NCBI GenBank assembly: GCA_963768715.1
Contig: CAVYJC010000010.1
Location: forward strand, 452,145-516,144
Length of the DNA stretch: 64,000 nucleotides
DNA from: DATKEJ01 sp963768715
GTDB lineage: Bacteria; Bacteroidota; Rhodothermia; Rhodothermales; DATKEJ01
Direction of reading: 5' to 3'
Position 1 is the stretch's first letter. Every line of letters starts with the position of its first letter. Positions 29,728 through 38,599 of this stretch are shown in pieces. Under the pieces are notes generated by a model. It was not told the origin of the DNA. It made no database searches and was given only the letters and a program-made list of their open reading frames with translations. Made by a program: the position numbers and the translations under genes.

Positions 29728-30894
29728 CTACAGTGGCTCGAGGGCGTGGTATTTGACCACCGCCATATGGAGCTTCAGGTTGGATCCGGCGGTGGGCCAG
29801 CCTGCGCCATCAGCGTTCACGCGAATGTAGAATGCCCTCCGACTGTTGTCGACCGGAAGATGGATAAGGCTGTCGCCGATCTTTTCGGCGCCCGGTGTGC
29901 CGGTGCTGTAAAAGGATGCGGTCCCCCCTGACGTAACGCTGCCGTCAGACTGAGCAACGCTCTCTCCCAAGCTGCACCCCAGATTCTGATCCGGGTCCGT
30001 ATCGGTTATCCAACAATAGAGACTGTCCAGCACCGCGTTTTTCGGCAGGTTTATGGGGGCAACAAGCTGCGTCGCTCCTGCATCGATCCACGCCTGAAAA
30101 TGCAGGGCGGTGTACTCGGCCGCCGGAAAGTCTCCGTCGGGCCTGAACGCCAATGCCGGCACGGACAGATACCGGGGCACGCCGGGATCGCGGTAGTGCA
30201 GTGATCCGGCGACAATGTCTCCCGGTAGTGTCGATCTCTACCACCGTCGGGTTCGACGCATAGTTGGAATTGGAGCCGTATGAAAGACGAAATGTAGAGC
30301 CGGCGCCGCTCGTTCGTCGGTAGAGCGACCATTTGTCGGTGAGTGCACCCGCAACCATCTCCCCAAACTGTATGCCCGACCCTGCCCCACCGCCTTCATT
30401 GCTGTAAAGCCCCACCATGGCATCGTTCGCATAGATCGTCAGATCCTCGTTCATTCGCTCAGTTCCGTCACCGGCTAGATCCGCCGTCTGAATCCGGATG
30501 CTGTCCTCATACGGCGTAACGAGGCCGAGCGCATACGGGACACCGGTCAGCTTGGTTCGCGGCATTTCGCCGTCTGTAGCGACGGTAATGCCGAGCCACA
30601 GATCCTGGTCGAAATCGAGGCCCGAAATTGGGGTGTCGACGAGCCGAGGATCGTGTTGAAAACACCGTTTACAGTAGCAACGCTCTTGGATTCAGTCCAC
30701 AGCGCCGACCCGCCCGAATCCGTGTTGTAGATCTTGAAGGTCATGGTTCGCGACGCGTCCGGGACAGGGTCACCGGATGGGTCCGTCAGCAAGCCCTGTT
30801 GACTGATCGTCCGCGGAGTCTGGGCGGATAGCGGGGCAGCGACGGCGATGACGGTGATCAGGGTCACAAGGGCGGAGCGTCTCAGGTATTTCAT
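29728..30894 (-). pseudogene. Paralogue of the secreted protein at 18220, broken by two frameshifts
   Basis: Three frames join into a ~388-residue relative of the 398-residue protein at 18220. The first has the signal peptide and TISQQGLLTDPSGDPVPDAS ... VFNTILGSSTP. The second, from about 30645, has ISGLDFDQDLWLG ... MPRTKLTGVPYALGLV ... YASNPTVVEIDTTG. The third, from about 30221, has DIVAGSLHYRDPGVPRYLSVP ... HALEPL. The break near 30640 needs loss of two bases (or gain of one); the break at the CCC run 30221-30223 needs loss of one. Summed, the locus is exactly 3n long. Either a real pseudogene or two assembly indels. Confidence 0.75.
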
Positions 30895-31279
30895 GGTTGC
30901 AGCACTCAGTTACAGATCGTCGTTCCGTCTGGATATACCGAAGACGGGTTCAAGATGGGTCATGGCAAGAGCAGAGGCGACCTGCCCGAATGGTGTTTGC
31001 CGGCGCAGCTTGTCATTCCGGCGCAGGCCTGGGCGGTGAACCTTGTGCGGTGTTCGACTCGGAAGCGCGAGAGGGAACGACCCAACAGATCAGCGGAAGC
31101 TCGGAGTTCTGGCACACCGCGGCGCATTTTCGCGCGCTTAGGTGTGACGTGTTTGGGGGGAGTGCGTCGCAGTTATAGGTGCGTCGCACTCTCGGTGCGC
31201 CGCGAAACCGTTTGCTGCCCCGCCTGCGCGAGGCCAAGGTTTGAAGTTTGGTATTTCGTGTAATGAGTACATTGCAAAC
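30895..31279. other. Gene-free 385-nt spacer
   Basis: Between divergently arranged genes. The only pattern I see is a short heptameric remnant (GGTTTGAAGTTTGGTATTTC, 31238-31257) just before the nucleotidyltransferase pair. No convincing ORF or RNA structure. Confidence 0.5.
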
Positions 31280-31507
31280 ATGGACAACGAACAAGATCAT
31301 TTCCATCTCCCCGGCCACGTGATGGACCGGTCGGCCGTCTGGAAGGGCCGCATTGAAGAAACCCCGAGTGATCTTGAATACTGGCAGCAACAGCCCTATG
31401 AGCTGAGACTGGCTGCGCTCGAAAGCATCCGGCAAGAATACCACGGCTGGCACGATGACGCTCAACCCCGACTTCAGCGAGTTTGTCAGATTACTGAACA
31501 AACATGA
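31280..31507 (+). CDS. Small protein preceding nucleotidyltransferase (putative toxin-antitoxin partner)
   Basis: 75 residues from the ATG at 31280 (MDNEQDHFHLPGHVMDRSAVWKGR...). The central motif SDLEYWQQQPYELRLAALESIRQEYHG resembles the short proteins often found immediately before AbiEii-like nucleotidyltransferases. Its 3' end overlaps the next gene by 53 nt in another frame, implying translational coupling. Function is inferred from position only. Confidence 0.65.
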   Translation: MDNEQDHFHLPGHVMDRSAVWKGRIEETPSDLEYWQQQPYELRLAALESIRQEYHGWHDDAQPRLQRVCQITEQT

Positions 31508-31895
31508 GGTCCGCTTTCTGGTCGTTGGTGGCTATGCCGTTGCATTCCACGGCCATCCTCGCTACACCAAGGATCTTGATCTGTGGATTGAGCCGGACGC
31601 CCTTAACGCCGAGCGACTCCTTTCAGCCTTGGAAGCGTTTGGTTTCGGATCCGTTGGACTTGAAGTAGATGACTTTCTCCAGCCTGGTCGAGTTGTCCAA
31701 TTGGGGCGTCCACCGGCTCGGATCGATTTGATCAACCGCTTGAAAGGAGTCGAATTCGAAGCGAGCTACCATGCGAGAGTGGTAGCACACATCGAGGGAG
31801 TTGGCGTGCCGTTCATCGATCTCGAAAGCCTGAAGCGAAACAAGCGAGCATTGGATCGGAACCAGGACCGGGCGGATTTGGAAGCGCTGAAATAG
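31455..31895 (+). CDS. Nucleotidyltransferase (AbiEii/DUF6036-like)
   Basis: 146 residues with the minimal nucleotidyltransferase signature VVGGYAVAFHGHPRYTKDLD: GG, then the D-x-D pair in KDLDLWI. LPARIDLI-type DLI and FIDLESLKRNKRALDRNQDRADLEAL follow, matching the AbiEii/MenT-related toxin group. It overlaps the small upstream gene by 53 nt. A toxin that transfers nucleotides to tRNA acceptor ends is the family expectation; a housekeeping role cannot be excluded. Confidence 0.8.
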   Translation: MTLNPDFSEFVRLLNKHEVRFLVVGGYAVAFHGHPRYTKDLDLWIEPDALNAERLLSALEAFGFGSVGLEVDDFLQPGRVVQLGRPPARIDLINRLKGVEFEASYHARVVAHIEGVGVPFIDLESLKRNKRALDRNQDRADLEALK

Positions 31896-32052
31896 GGATC
31901 TCGGCCGGTTGCCGGCCAGCCCTGCAAACGTGGTCGCCAGATATTCGGGTTGCGATCTTCTCACGCCATTGCCAAGCTCCGACTTCCGACTGCGAATGCC
32001 TTGAGGTCGCTGTATTTGTACGGAAACTATGATTGGGCGGCGGAGTGCAGGC

Positions 32053-32143
32053 ACACACCTGACCGGTCTTAAGACCTGACGGGTCTATAGACCTGACAGG
32101 TTTTAAAACCTGACAGGTTTAAAGACCTATCCAGGCAGAAGTC
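32053..32143. repeat. Array of a 17-bp palindromic unit (five units)
   Basis: Units are ACCTGACCGGTCTTAAG, ACCTGACGGGTCTATAG, ACCTGACAGGTTTTAAA, ACCTGACAGGTTTAAAG and the end unit ACCTATCCAGGCAGAAG, in direct tandem. Each has an internal dyad (ACCTGNCNGGT). It lies between the nucleotidyltransferase and the convergent permease. Another array is at 36053 and a collapsed copy at 25974. Confidence 0.85.
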
Positions 32144-32162
32144 GCAACCTCCGCCGTTTACC

Positions 32163-34577
32163 TCATTCGTACCGCAGCGCCGTCACCGGATTCGACGTCG
32201 CCGCCCGAATCGTCGTATATCCGATCGTCAGGAATGCCACGACCAATCCCGCCACGAGTGCAATCGGGAAGTTGAGCAGCCGGATGTCGGTTCGGAAGAC
32301 GAAATTCTCGAGCCAGCTGTGCATCACGTAGTAGGCGATCGGCCAGGCGATCACATTGGCCAGCAGGATCCACTTGCCGAAATCCTCGAACAACAGGAGC
32401 ACGATGCCCGAAGCCGTGGCGCCGAGGGACTTCCGGATGCCGATCTCCTTGGTCCGCTGGACTGTCACGAACGCAGCCAGCCCGAACAATCCGAGGCAGG
32501 CAATCAGAATCGACAGACCGGCGAAGGCGATCAACACCTCGCCTGTCGACTTTTCCGACAGATAGTACTTCTCGAATACCGAATCGAAGAACTCGTACTC
32601 GAATGCCTGTCCGTTGGAGACCGCGTACCATTCATTGCTCAGATCGTCGATTACACCCGCGAGATCGGATCCCGCGACACGGACGGAAAGGTTCCGCCCG
32701 TGCCCGTCCGGACCGAGATACCTGAATGCAAACGGCTTGATCGCGTTCTGGAATGACTCGACGTGAAAATCCTTCACGACGCCGATGACAGTGAGCTCAT
32801 GCTCATCGTGCATCTCGGCGATCTTGGCGCCGATCGGATTTTCGAGGCCGAGCAGCTTGACGGCGGTCTCGTTGAGCACGATGCCATTCACATCTCCGGG
32901 CTGATCGGGCGAGAAGTAGCGTCCTTCCAGCAGTTTCATCCGGTAGGTGTCGGCGTACCCCTCGTCCGTGTAATTCGTGAAGACAATCTTGTTCTCCGAT
33001 TCCGGCCGGCCCGCCTCACGGAACAGGTCGTCGCTCATGATCTCGCCGAAGAGCAGCCTGCTGTTGCCTACCGCCACGACGGATGATTTGTTGCGGATGC
33101 GCCGCTTCAGGACATCCAGCCGATCTCCGAGGTCGTCGGTCTTTTCAATGACGATGACCTGGTCACCCGAGAACCCGAGGTTCGCTTTCTGGATGAAATG
33201 GAGCTGTCCGTAAACGATCATCGATGCGAGCAGCAGGATGGCTGACACGGAATATTGGAAGACGATCAGCCCGTTTCGAAGCGCGGACTTCGAACCGCCG
33301 ATTGCCGCACTGCCCTTCAGGACAGTCACCGGATTGAACGAGGATAGATAGAGGGCCGGATAGGCGCCGGCGAGGCATCCGATGAGGATAGCGAACGCAA
33401 GCGCGCCGGGAATCAGGTACGGATTGTCGAACAGCGGCAACGCGAGCTCCTTGCCCGTGAACGCACTGAAGGCCGGAAGGGCCAATTTGGCCGCCGCCAG
33501 GGCGATGGCCATCGCGATCACGCTCAACACGGTGCTGTCGAAGAGGAATTGTGCGATCAGGAAGCCGCGCGACGAACCGACCGCCTTGCGGATGCCGACT
33601 TCCTTCGCCTTCTGCACCGATACCGCCGTCGAGAGATTGATGTAGTTGATGCACGCAATCAGCAGGATCGCGATCGCGATGCCGGCGAAAAGGTAGACGT
33701 ACAGGATGCTTCCGTAAGGCTCGAACTGGGACCGGAGGTTCGACCGGAGGTGGACGTCGGAAAGCGGCTCGACCAGAAACTCGAACTCAGCGCCTGACGC
33801 CAGAATCTGCTCGGCGCTAACACCGAACATCTGGCTGATCTCAGGATAGACGTACGTCTTGACGAGTGATTTGAGCTTCTCCTGGAATTCGCCCGCCGAT
33901 ACGGATGGGTCGAGCAGGAAGTACGTGGCGTACGCGGCGTTTGTCGCCCAAGACGTCGAACGACTCCGACTGAAACCGGACATGGCCGCGAGGAAGTCGG
34001 GGCGGACATGTGACGCGGCCGGAAAATCCTTCATGACGCCGGTGACCGTGTAGTCGTCGCGGTTGTCCATGCTCACCGTCTTTCCGATCGGATTCTCCGC
34101 GCCGAAATACTTCCGCGCCATCGATTCCGAGAAGACCACCGAGTAGGGATCGATCAGTGCCGTGTTCGGATCGCCCGCAATCAACGGGATGGTGAGCACG
34201 TCGAAAACCGTCGAGTCGGCCCAGAAGAAGTGTTCTTCGGAGAACGCCTTGTCGTCGTAGCGAAGGACCGGAAAGCCCCCCGTGAAAAGCCGAGTCTGAG
34301 CGGACACTTCAGGGAAATGCTCGACGAGTGCCGGTCCAACCGGCGCCGAGACTGCGGCAAAGTTGCTCTCCGTGCCATCCATGAAGATGTGCAGTCCCAT
34401 CCGGTGGATCCGGTCGTAGCGCTCGTTGTAGCGGTCGTAACTGAGTTCATTGACGACGTAGACGCCGATGAGCATGAAGCAGGCCAACCCGAGCGCGAGC
34501 CCGCCGATGTTGAGCAGCGAGAAGCCTTTCTTGGATTTCAGGCTGCGGAGGGAGGTTTTGAGGAGCTTGCCGAGCAT
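32163..34577 (-). CDS. ABC transporter permease, MacB_PCD/FtsX type (intact)
   Basis: 804 residues and uninterrupted, unlike its paralogue at 2391. The N-terminus (MLGKLLKTSLRSLKSKKGFSLL) and first TM are followed by a MacB-like periplasmic core. The first FtsX domain carries NLSTAVSVQKAKEVGIRKAVG. A second core (VIEKTDDLGDRLDVL ... GVVKDFHVESFQ) precedes the C-terminal FtsX domain (VQRTKEIGIRKSLGA ... NPVTALRYE). It should form half of a type VII/MacB-like ABC system in the inner membrane, with no ATPase gene beside it. Substrate unknown. Confidence 0.9.
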   Translation of the reverse strand: MLGKLLKTSLRSLKSKKGFSLLNIGGLALGLACFMLIGVYVVNELSYDRYNERYDRIHRMGLHIFMDGTESNFAAVSAPVGPALVEHFPEVSAQTRLFTGGFPVLRYDDKAFSEEHFFWADSTVFDVLTIPLIAGDPNTALIDPYSVVFSESMARKYFGAENPIGKTVSMDNRDDYTVTGVMKDFPAASHVRPDFLAAMSGFSRSRSTSWATNAAYATYFLLDPSVSAGEFQEKLKSLVKTYVYPEISQMFGVSAEQILASGAEFEFLVEPLSDVHLRSNLRSQFEPYGSILYVYLFAGIAIAILLIACINYINLSTAVSVQKAKEVGIRKAVGSSRGFLIAQFLFDSTVLSVIAMAIALAAAKLALPAFSAFTGKELALPLFDNPYLIPGALAFAILIGCLAGAYPALYLSSFNPVTVLKGSAAIGGSKSALRNGLIVFQYSVSAILLLASMIVYGQLHFIQKANLGFSGDQVIVIEKTDDLGDRLDVLKRRIRNKSSVVAVGNSRLLFGEIMSDDLFREAGRPESENKIVFTNYTDEGYADTYRMKLLEGRYFSPDQPGDVNGIVLNETAVKLLGLENPIGAKIAEMHDEHELTVIGVVKDFHVESFQNAIKPFAFRYLGPDGHGRNLSVRVAGSDLAGVIDDLSNEWYAVSNGQAFEYEFFDSVFEKYYLSEKSTGEVLIAFAGLSILIACLGLFGLAAFVTVQRTKEIGIRKSLGATASGIVLLLFEDFGKWILLANVIAWPIAYYVMHSWLENFVFRTDIRLLNFPIALVAGLVVAFLTIGYTTIRAATSNPVTALRYE

Positions 34578-34811
34578 GGCGGAATACCGAGTTGATTGGA
34601 TGCTTGCTTAGGCGGGGGCGAGCGAATGCTTTAAAGACGAGTGGGATTGGGAGATGGTTGCGCCGGCGGCGTTCGAGGTGCCAGGTTCCAGATTCGTAGG
34701 AGGCTAACCGGAGGCACCCTGCTCGAATGGCTCGGCCACGCGGCAGTCATCCCCGCGCGGCTTGCACCCGCGGAGGCAGCTCGGACCTCGCCGGGCTGAA
34801 GCAGTTGCAGT

Positions 34812-34866
34812 GGAGTTGTTTAATAATGTATATTTACATACTGTAATTATACATAATGTCATAATG
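34812..34866 (+). promoter_or_regulatory. AT-rich promoter region of the ATPase gene
   Basis: An abrupt A/T-rich stretch in GC-rich surroundings ends at the ATPase start codon. It contains overlapping palindromic words (TGTATATTTACATA and ATTATACATAAT). No single best -35/-10 pair can be chosen. Upstream, 34578-34811 shows only a short heptameric remnant (GGTTCCAG-like, ~34675-34697). Confidence 0.4.
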
Positions 34867-34867
34867 C

Positions 34868-36073
34868 ATGATGCAGTCTGCCAAGACACCATTCGAGTTC
34901 GGTCGTGAGTTGTCGGAAAAGGAGTTGGTCGATCGCCGGGACGAGTTGGCGACCGTCGTCCGCGTGATGCGGGAGGGCGGGCGGCTGTTCCTGATCGGAC
35001 CGAGGCGCTTCGGGAAGACCTCGATTCTACGGGTAGCCGCCGAGACGGCCGAGACTAAAGGAGTCGTCGTGCTCAGACATGATGCCGAGGCGTACCCCAC
35101 CGTCCAGTCGCTGGCTGAGGCGATCGTCGCTGACGGAACGCGACGTCTGACCGGTTCCATCGAGCGCGCGGGCAAGAAGATCGGACAGTTCTTCGCGGCT
35201 CTTCGCCCGCAGGTCAAGTTCGATCCGATGGACGGAAGCATGTCCATCGCGCTGGCCGAGCACCCCGCCGCGCAGGATCATCCGGCGCTGCTCGCGGCCG
35301 TACTCGACGGCCTAAACGCCATGGCTGCCCAGTCAAAACATCCCGTTGCGGTCGTGATCGACGAATTTCAGAAGGTCGTCGAGCGGGGAGGTTCAGGCCA
35401 GGGCAGCGTCATCGACGCCGAAGCCCAGTTGCGGGCGGCCGTGCAGCGGCACGACCATGTTGGATACGTGTTCGCCGGTTCGAAGACGGGTCTATTGACC
35501 AAGATGACCGGGGACGCATCCCGGCCGTTTTATCGGATCGGCTCGAGGCTCTTCCTCGGACCGATCCCGCGAGCCGATTTCGCAGCGTTCCTGATGGACG
35601 GATTCGAGTCGGGGGGGTACGCGACCGATGCGGCCGGCGTGACCGCCATCCTCGAACTGTCCGAGGATGTGCCCTACAACGTGCAGCGACTGGCATACGA
35701 GTGCTGGAACCTGCTGCGAGATGGGGAGGCCGGCGGACTCAACTCCGACACGGTGCGGGAGGCGCTGGACAGGCTGGTCCGGCGTGACGATCCGTTCTAC
35801 ACGCAGACCTGGAATTCACTGGTGTCGACGCAGCAAAAAGCGCTGATTGCGATCGTGACCGGAGCCGGCCAGGGGATGCTGTCGCAGGAGGTTCTCGGTT
35901 CTCACGGTTTGGCCGCGGCGACGATGCAGACGGCCATCCGGGCTCTCGTCAAGAAGGGCATTCTGCGGTACGAGGAGACGCTGGGTTCGGTGCGCTACCG
36001 CTTGGAGGATCCGTTTCTCGGGGCATGGGTGGAGGCGTTCGTGGGTGCGGGCACATACCTGACGGGTCTATAG
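34868..36073 (+). CDS. AAA_16/STAND-type ATPase with winged-helix C-terminus
   Basis: 401 residues. Walker A is LIGPRRFGKTS (about residues 42-52); Walker B is VAVVIDEFQKVV; a sensor-like YVFAGSKTG follows. The C-terminal part (SQEVLGSHGLAAATMQTAIRALVKKGILRYEE ... YRLEDPFLGAWV) fits the winged-helix domain of the archaeal/bacterial ATPase_2 family. The stop codon and the last residues (TYLTGL) are encoded by the 17-bp repeat array. Start may be either of the adjacent ATGs at 34864-34871; 34868 is in frame. Role unknown; relatives occur in mobile or defence contexts. Confidence 0.8.
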   Translation: MMQSAKTPFEFGRELSEKELVDRRDELATVVRVMREGGRLFLIGPRRFGKTSILRVAAETAETKGVVVLRHDAEAYPTVQSLAEAIVADGTRRLTGSIERAGKKIGQFFAALRPQVKFDPMDGSMSIALAEHPAAQDHPALLAAVLDGLNAMAAQSKHPVAVVIDEFQKVVERGGSGQGSVIDAEAQLRAAVQRHDHVGYVFAGSKTGLLTKMTGDASRPFYRIGSRLFLGPIPRADFAAFLMDGFESGGYATDAAGVTAILELSEDVPYNVQRLAYECWNLLRDGEAGGLNSDTVREALDRLVRRDDPFYTQTWNSLVSTQQKALIAIVTGAGQGMLSQEVLGSHGLAAATMQTAIRALVKKGILRYEETLGSVRYRLEDPFLGAWVEAFVGAGTYLTGL

Positions 36074-36125
36074 ACCTGACAGGTTTTAAAACCTGACAGG
36101 TTTAAGACCTGTCCAGGCAGAAGTC
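36053..36125. repeat. Array of the 17-bp palindromic unit (four units), overlapping a gene end
   Basis: Units ACCTGACGGGTCTATAG, ACCTGACAGGTTTTAAA, ACCTGACAGGTTTAAG (one base shorter) and the end unit ACCTGTCCAGGCAGAAG match the array at 32053. The TAG stop of the ATPase gene lies inside the first unit. Confidence 0.85.
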
Positions 36126-36212
36126 ACGGACCCGCGATTTAGGGCTTTGACTCACAACCACGCGGTCGCACGCGCACGATGTTGTGCATCGTCGAAACCC
36201 GAATCGATCCCA

Positions 36213-37259
36213 ATGCGCGACGCTATCGAACCCCTCTGCCGCGAAGAGGTCATCAAGGCCATCGAGCGGCGGAATCCCTCGCGGATTCCGATGATCCTCG
36301 CCAAATGGTGGGGCCACGGATTGCCGGAGCAATACGGCGACCGGCTGAAGGAATTCGACCGATACCCCGAAGACGTTGTCTGGCTGTGGACCACCAATCC
36401 CGTCGATCCCCTGGCGATGAACCTTTCCTGGACGTGGGACACGACCGTCGCCAAGGACGCCGTCGTCGTCATCGACGACTGGGCCAAACTCGACGAGTTC
36501 ATCGAGAAGCTGCCCAGGGCAAAGGACGATCCGCGCTGGGCCGACCTCGAGAAGATCGCCGACCAGGGCCGTGCGGACGATCGGTACCTCATGTTCGCCC
36601 ACTGGAACTTCTTCTTCGAGCGGCCCTGGATGCTGCGCGGCATGGCCAACCTGATGCTCGACTATTACGTCGACCCGGACAAGATCCAGACGCTCCACGC
36701 CGCCATGTGTGACGTCTATATCGACTACATCCGGACCGCCCACGAGCTGCTTCGTCCCGACGGATACTTTACCAGCGACGACCTCGGCCACCAGACGGGA
36801 CCCATGATGGGCCTGCCGACCTTCCGCGAGCTGCTCCTCCCCTACTACCGTCGCGTCGGTTCGACGATTCATGATTGCGGGATGCACTTCTGGCTGCACA
36901 GCTGCGGAAATAACACCTCCTATTTGCCCGATCTCATTGATGCGGGCGTAGACATCTTTCATCCCGTGCAAAAGCACACCATGGACGAAGCCGCCGTGGC
37001 GGCCGAATTCGGCGACCGGCTGACCTTCCTGGCCGGATTTGACGTGCAGCACGAGTTGGTGGAGGGCAATCCGGAGAGTGTGCGCAGGGAAGTCCGTTTT
37101 CTCATGGACACTTTCAACCGCGGAGACGGCGGCATGTGTATCGCGGCCGGGAATGGGATCGTGGGTGGGACGCCGTTCGAAAATATCGAGGCGTTCTTGG
37201 ATGAGGCGTGGAGGTACGGGAAGAACATCAGACATCAGACAGCAGACAGCAGATATTGA
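36213..37259 (+). CDS. Uroporphyrinogen decarboxylase (URO-D) family protein, probably a corrinoid methyltransferase-like enzyme
   Basis: The start at 36213 (MRDAIEPLCREEVIKAIERR) is chosen because the family begins there; the frame is open to 36147. About 348 residues with a TIM-barrel of the URO-D/MtaA type: RIPMILAKWWG early, YFTSDDLGHQTGPMM, a zinc-type HSCGN motif (WLHSCGNN), and GGMCIAAGNGIVGGTPFENI near the end. The HSCG motif suggests zinc-dependent methyl transfer rather than haem synthesis, for which a hemE would have conserved N-terminal arginines. The last residues (HQTADSRY) are encoded by a heptameric repeat. Confidence 0.75.
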   Translation: MRDAIEPLCREEVIKAIERRNPSRIPMILAKWWGHGLPEQYGDRLKEFDRYPEDVVWLWTTNPVDPLAMNLSWTWDTTVAKDAVVVIDDWAKLDEFIEKLPRAKDDPRWADLEKIADQGRADDRYLMFAHWNFFFERPWMLRGMANLMLDYYVDPDKIQTLHAAMCDVYIDYIRTAHELLRPDGYFTSDDLGHQTGPMMGLPTFRELLLPYYRRVGSTIHDCGMHFWLHSCGNNTSYLPDLIDAGVDIFHPVQKHTMDEAAVAAEFGDRLTFLAGFDVQHELVEGNPESVRREVRFLMDTFNRGDGGMCIAAGNGIVGGTPFENIEAFLDEAWRYGKNIRHQTADSRY

Positions 37260-37460
37260 TTGAGGAAAGTGGATTTGAGATTGAGCTCACGTCCGACGGG
37301 TTGCGTCACATCATCCCAACTTCGAATTCGCTCGGCGGAGGGATACAGCGGATCAATTCACAATTCAAAACCTGCCCCGAGCGAAGTCGAGGGGTGCAAA
37401 ACGCAAATTGCAGCCCAGGTGCGATAATTCAGCATGCGAAATGCAAAACGAAAATTGGGA
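37225..37460. repeat. Heptameric repeats and hairpin between the URO-D and membrane-protein genes
   Basis: Positions 37225-37254 are CATCAGA / CAGCAGA units that also encode the C-terminus of the URO-D protein. Positions 37354-37372 hold CAATTCA units. Positions 37374-37396 hold the dyad CCCCGAGC-GAAGTCGAGGGG, a widespread bacterial intergenic motif. Positions 37432-37457 hold GCAAAAC-type units. No gene is seen in this 211-nt spacer. Confidence 0.65.
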
Positions 37461-37470
37461 GGTGTAGACT

Positions 37471-38361
37471 TTGAACGAGAGTAGTCGCGTCGACGCGCCG
37501 GCAACAGGCATCCGCCTGGGGAGCAAGAGAACGTGGTTGTGGATCACTGCCGTGATTCTGATGGCGGCCGCGGCCGTTTTCCAGCGGGTGAGCGGGCCGA
37601 CGTACCCATACAAAGGGAGCTTTACGGCCGGCGATGAGACCTACCGTTTCCGGCTCGTCCGATCATCCGAAACGACGCACGGCGCCCGCGTCGCACTCCC
37701 CTTCCCGGATGGGATCCAGACCGAGGCCCGGCTACACTACAGACGCTACCCGACCACGGATTCATTGACGACGACTCCCTTCGTCCGCGAGGGCGACGAA
37801 TGGGCCGCCTATCTCCCGGTTGAGCCGGCGGCCGGAAAGATGGAATACTTTGTCACGCTGTCTTTGGATGAAGGGCGCGTACGTATCCCGTCGGATGCCG
37901 AAGACAGTATCATCCTGCGATACAAGGATCCGGTACCGCTCGCGGTACTCTTGCCCCACGTGATCCTGATGTTCCTCTCAATGCTCATCGGTCTTCGGGC
38001 GGCACTGTCGGCGTTGTTTGGGTCCGGCGACATGCGCCAACTCGCCTACCTCGCCCTGGCCGGAATAACGCTGGGCGGCATGATTATGGGTCCGATCGTT
38101 CAGAACTACGCCTTCGGCGAATACTGGACGGGCTTCCCGTTCGGTTACGATCTGACGGACAACAAGACGCTGATCATGTGGCTGTGCTGGGTTGTGGCAG
38201 CCGGCGTGTTGCGGTTCGGGAGGATCAAGCGCGAGGTGATCCAACGCGGACTCGTGCTGGCGGCCGCCGTGGTCATGGTCGCGGTGTATCTGATTCCGCA
38301 CAGTCTGCGGGGGTCGGAATACGATTACCGGGAGGAGGGGGTAGAACTTAGGGCAGATTGA
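37471..38361 (+). CDS. Membrane protein of unknown function (TTG start)
   Basis: 296 residues starting at TTG 37471, supported by a strong Shine-Dalgarno GGGAGGTG 6 nt upstream. One TM at about 22-42 anchors a ~110-residue beta-rich outside domain (YPYKGSFTAGDETYRFRLVRS... YFVTLSLDEGRVRIP). At least four TM helices follow (LAVLLPHVILMFLSML, LAYLALAGITLGGMI, TLIMWLCWVVAAGVL, GLVLAAAVVMVAVYLI). The family recurs in Bacteroidota but I cannot name it. It is not obviously linked to the neighbours. Confidence 0.75.
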   Translation: MNESSRVDAPATGIRLGSKRTWLWITAVILMAAAAVFQRVSGPTYPYKGSFTAGDETYRFRLVRSSETTHGARVALPFPDGIQTEARLHYRRYPTTDSLTTTPFVREGDEWAAYLPVEPAAGKMEYFVTLSLDEGRVRIPSDAEDSIILRYKDPVPLAVLLPHVILMFLSMLIGLRAALSALFGSGDMRQLAYLALAGITLGGMIMGPIVQNYAFGEYWTGFPFGYDLTDNKTLIMWLCWVVAAGVLRFGRIKREVIQRGLVLAAAVVMVAVYLIPHSLRGSEYDYREEGVELRAD

Positions 38362-38376
38362 GCGCCGCGGGGGTTC

Positions 38377-38407
38377 CGCGTGCCACGTGCAACGTGCAAC
38401 GTGCCGG
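38377..38407. repeat. Heptameric repeat (AACGTGC / CACGTGC)
   Basis: Units GTGCCAC, GTGCAAC, GTGCAAC and GTGCCGG follow the membrane-protein stop. The same family is at 46930 and 51531. The rest of the 238-nt spacer to 38599 is unremarkable. Confidence 0.65.
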
Positions 38408-38599
38408 ACTGAGCCGTTACTACGATGTAGAGTTGTCGCGGACCTGTTCGGCATGGCCTCGGCTGCCCGGGAATAATGTCTCATACGAAAGCACGGGGAC
38501 ACGAAGAGTCCGACAAGTCCGAAGACAACCTCCCCCGTCCCGACTGCGTCGAGGACTGCCCCCTCCAGACTGGGACCGTGTTGTGGCACTTGGCCCCTC

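Noticed and set aside
32053..32143. CRISPR array in the 17-bp repeats
   Set aside because: Units are in direct contact with no spacers and are shorter than CRISPR repeats; no cas genes nearby.
36213..37259. hemE (true uroporphyrinogen decarboxylase)
   Set aside because: The HSCG zinc motif and absence of the HemE N-terminal arginine signature point to the methyltransferase branch of the family.
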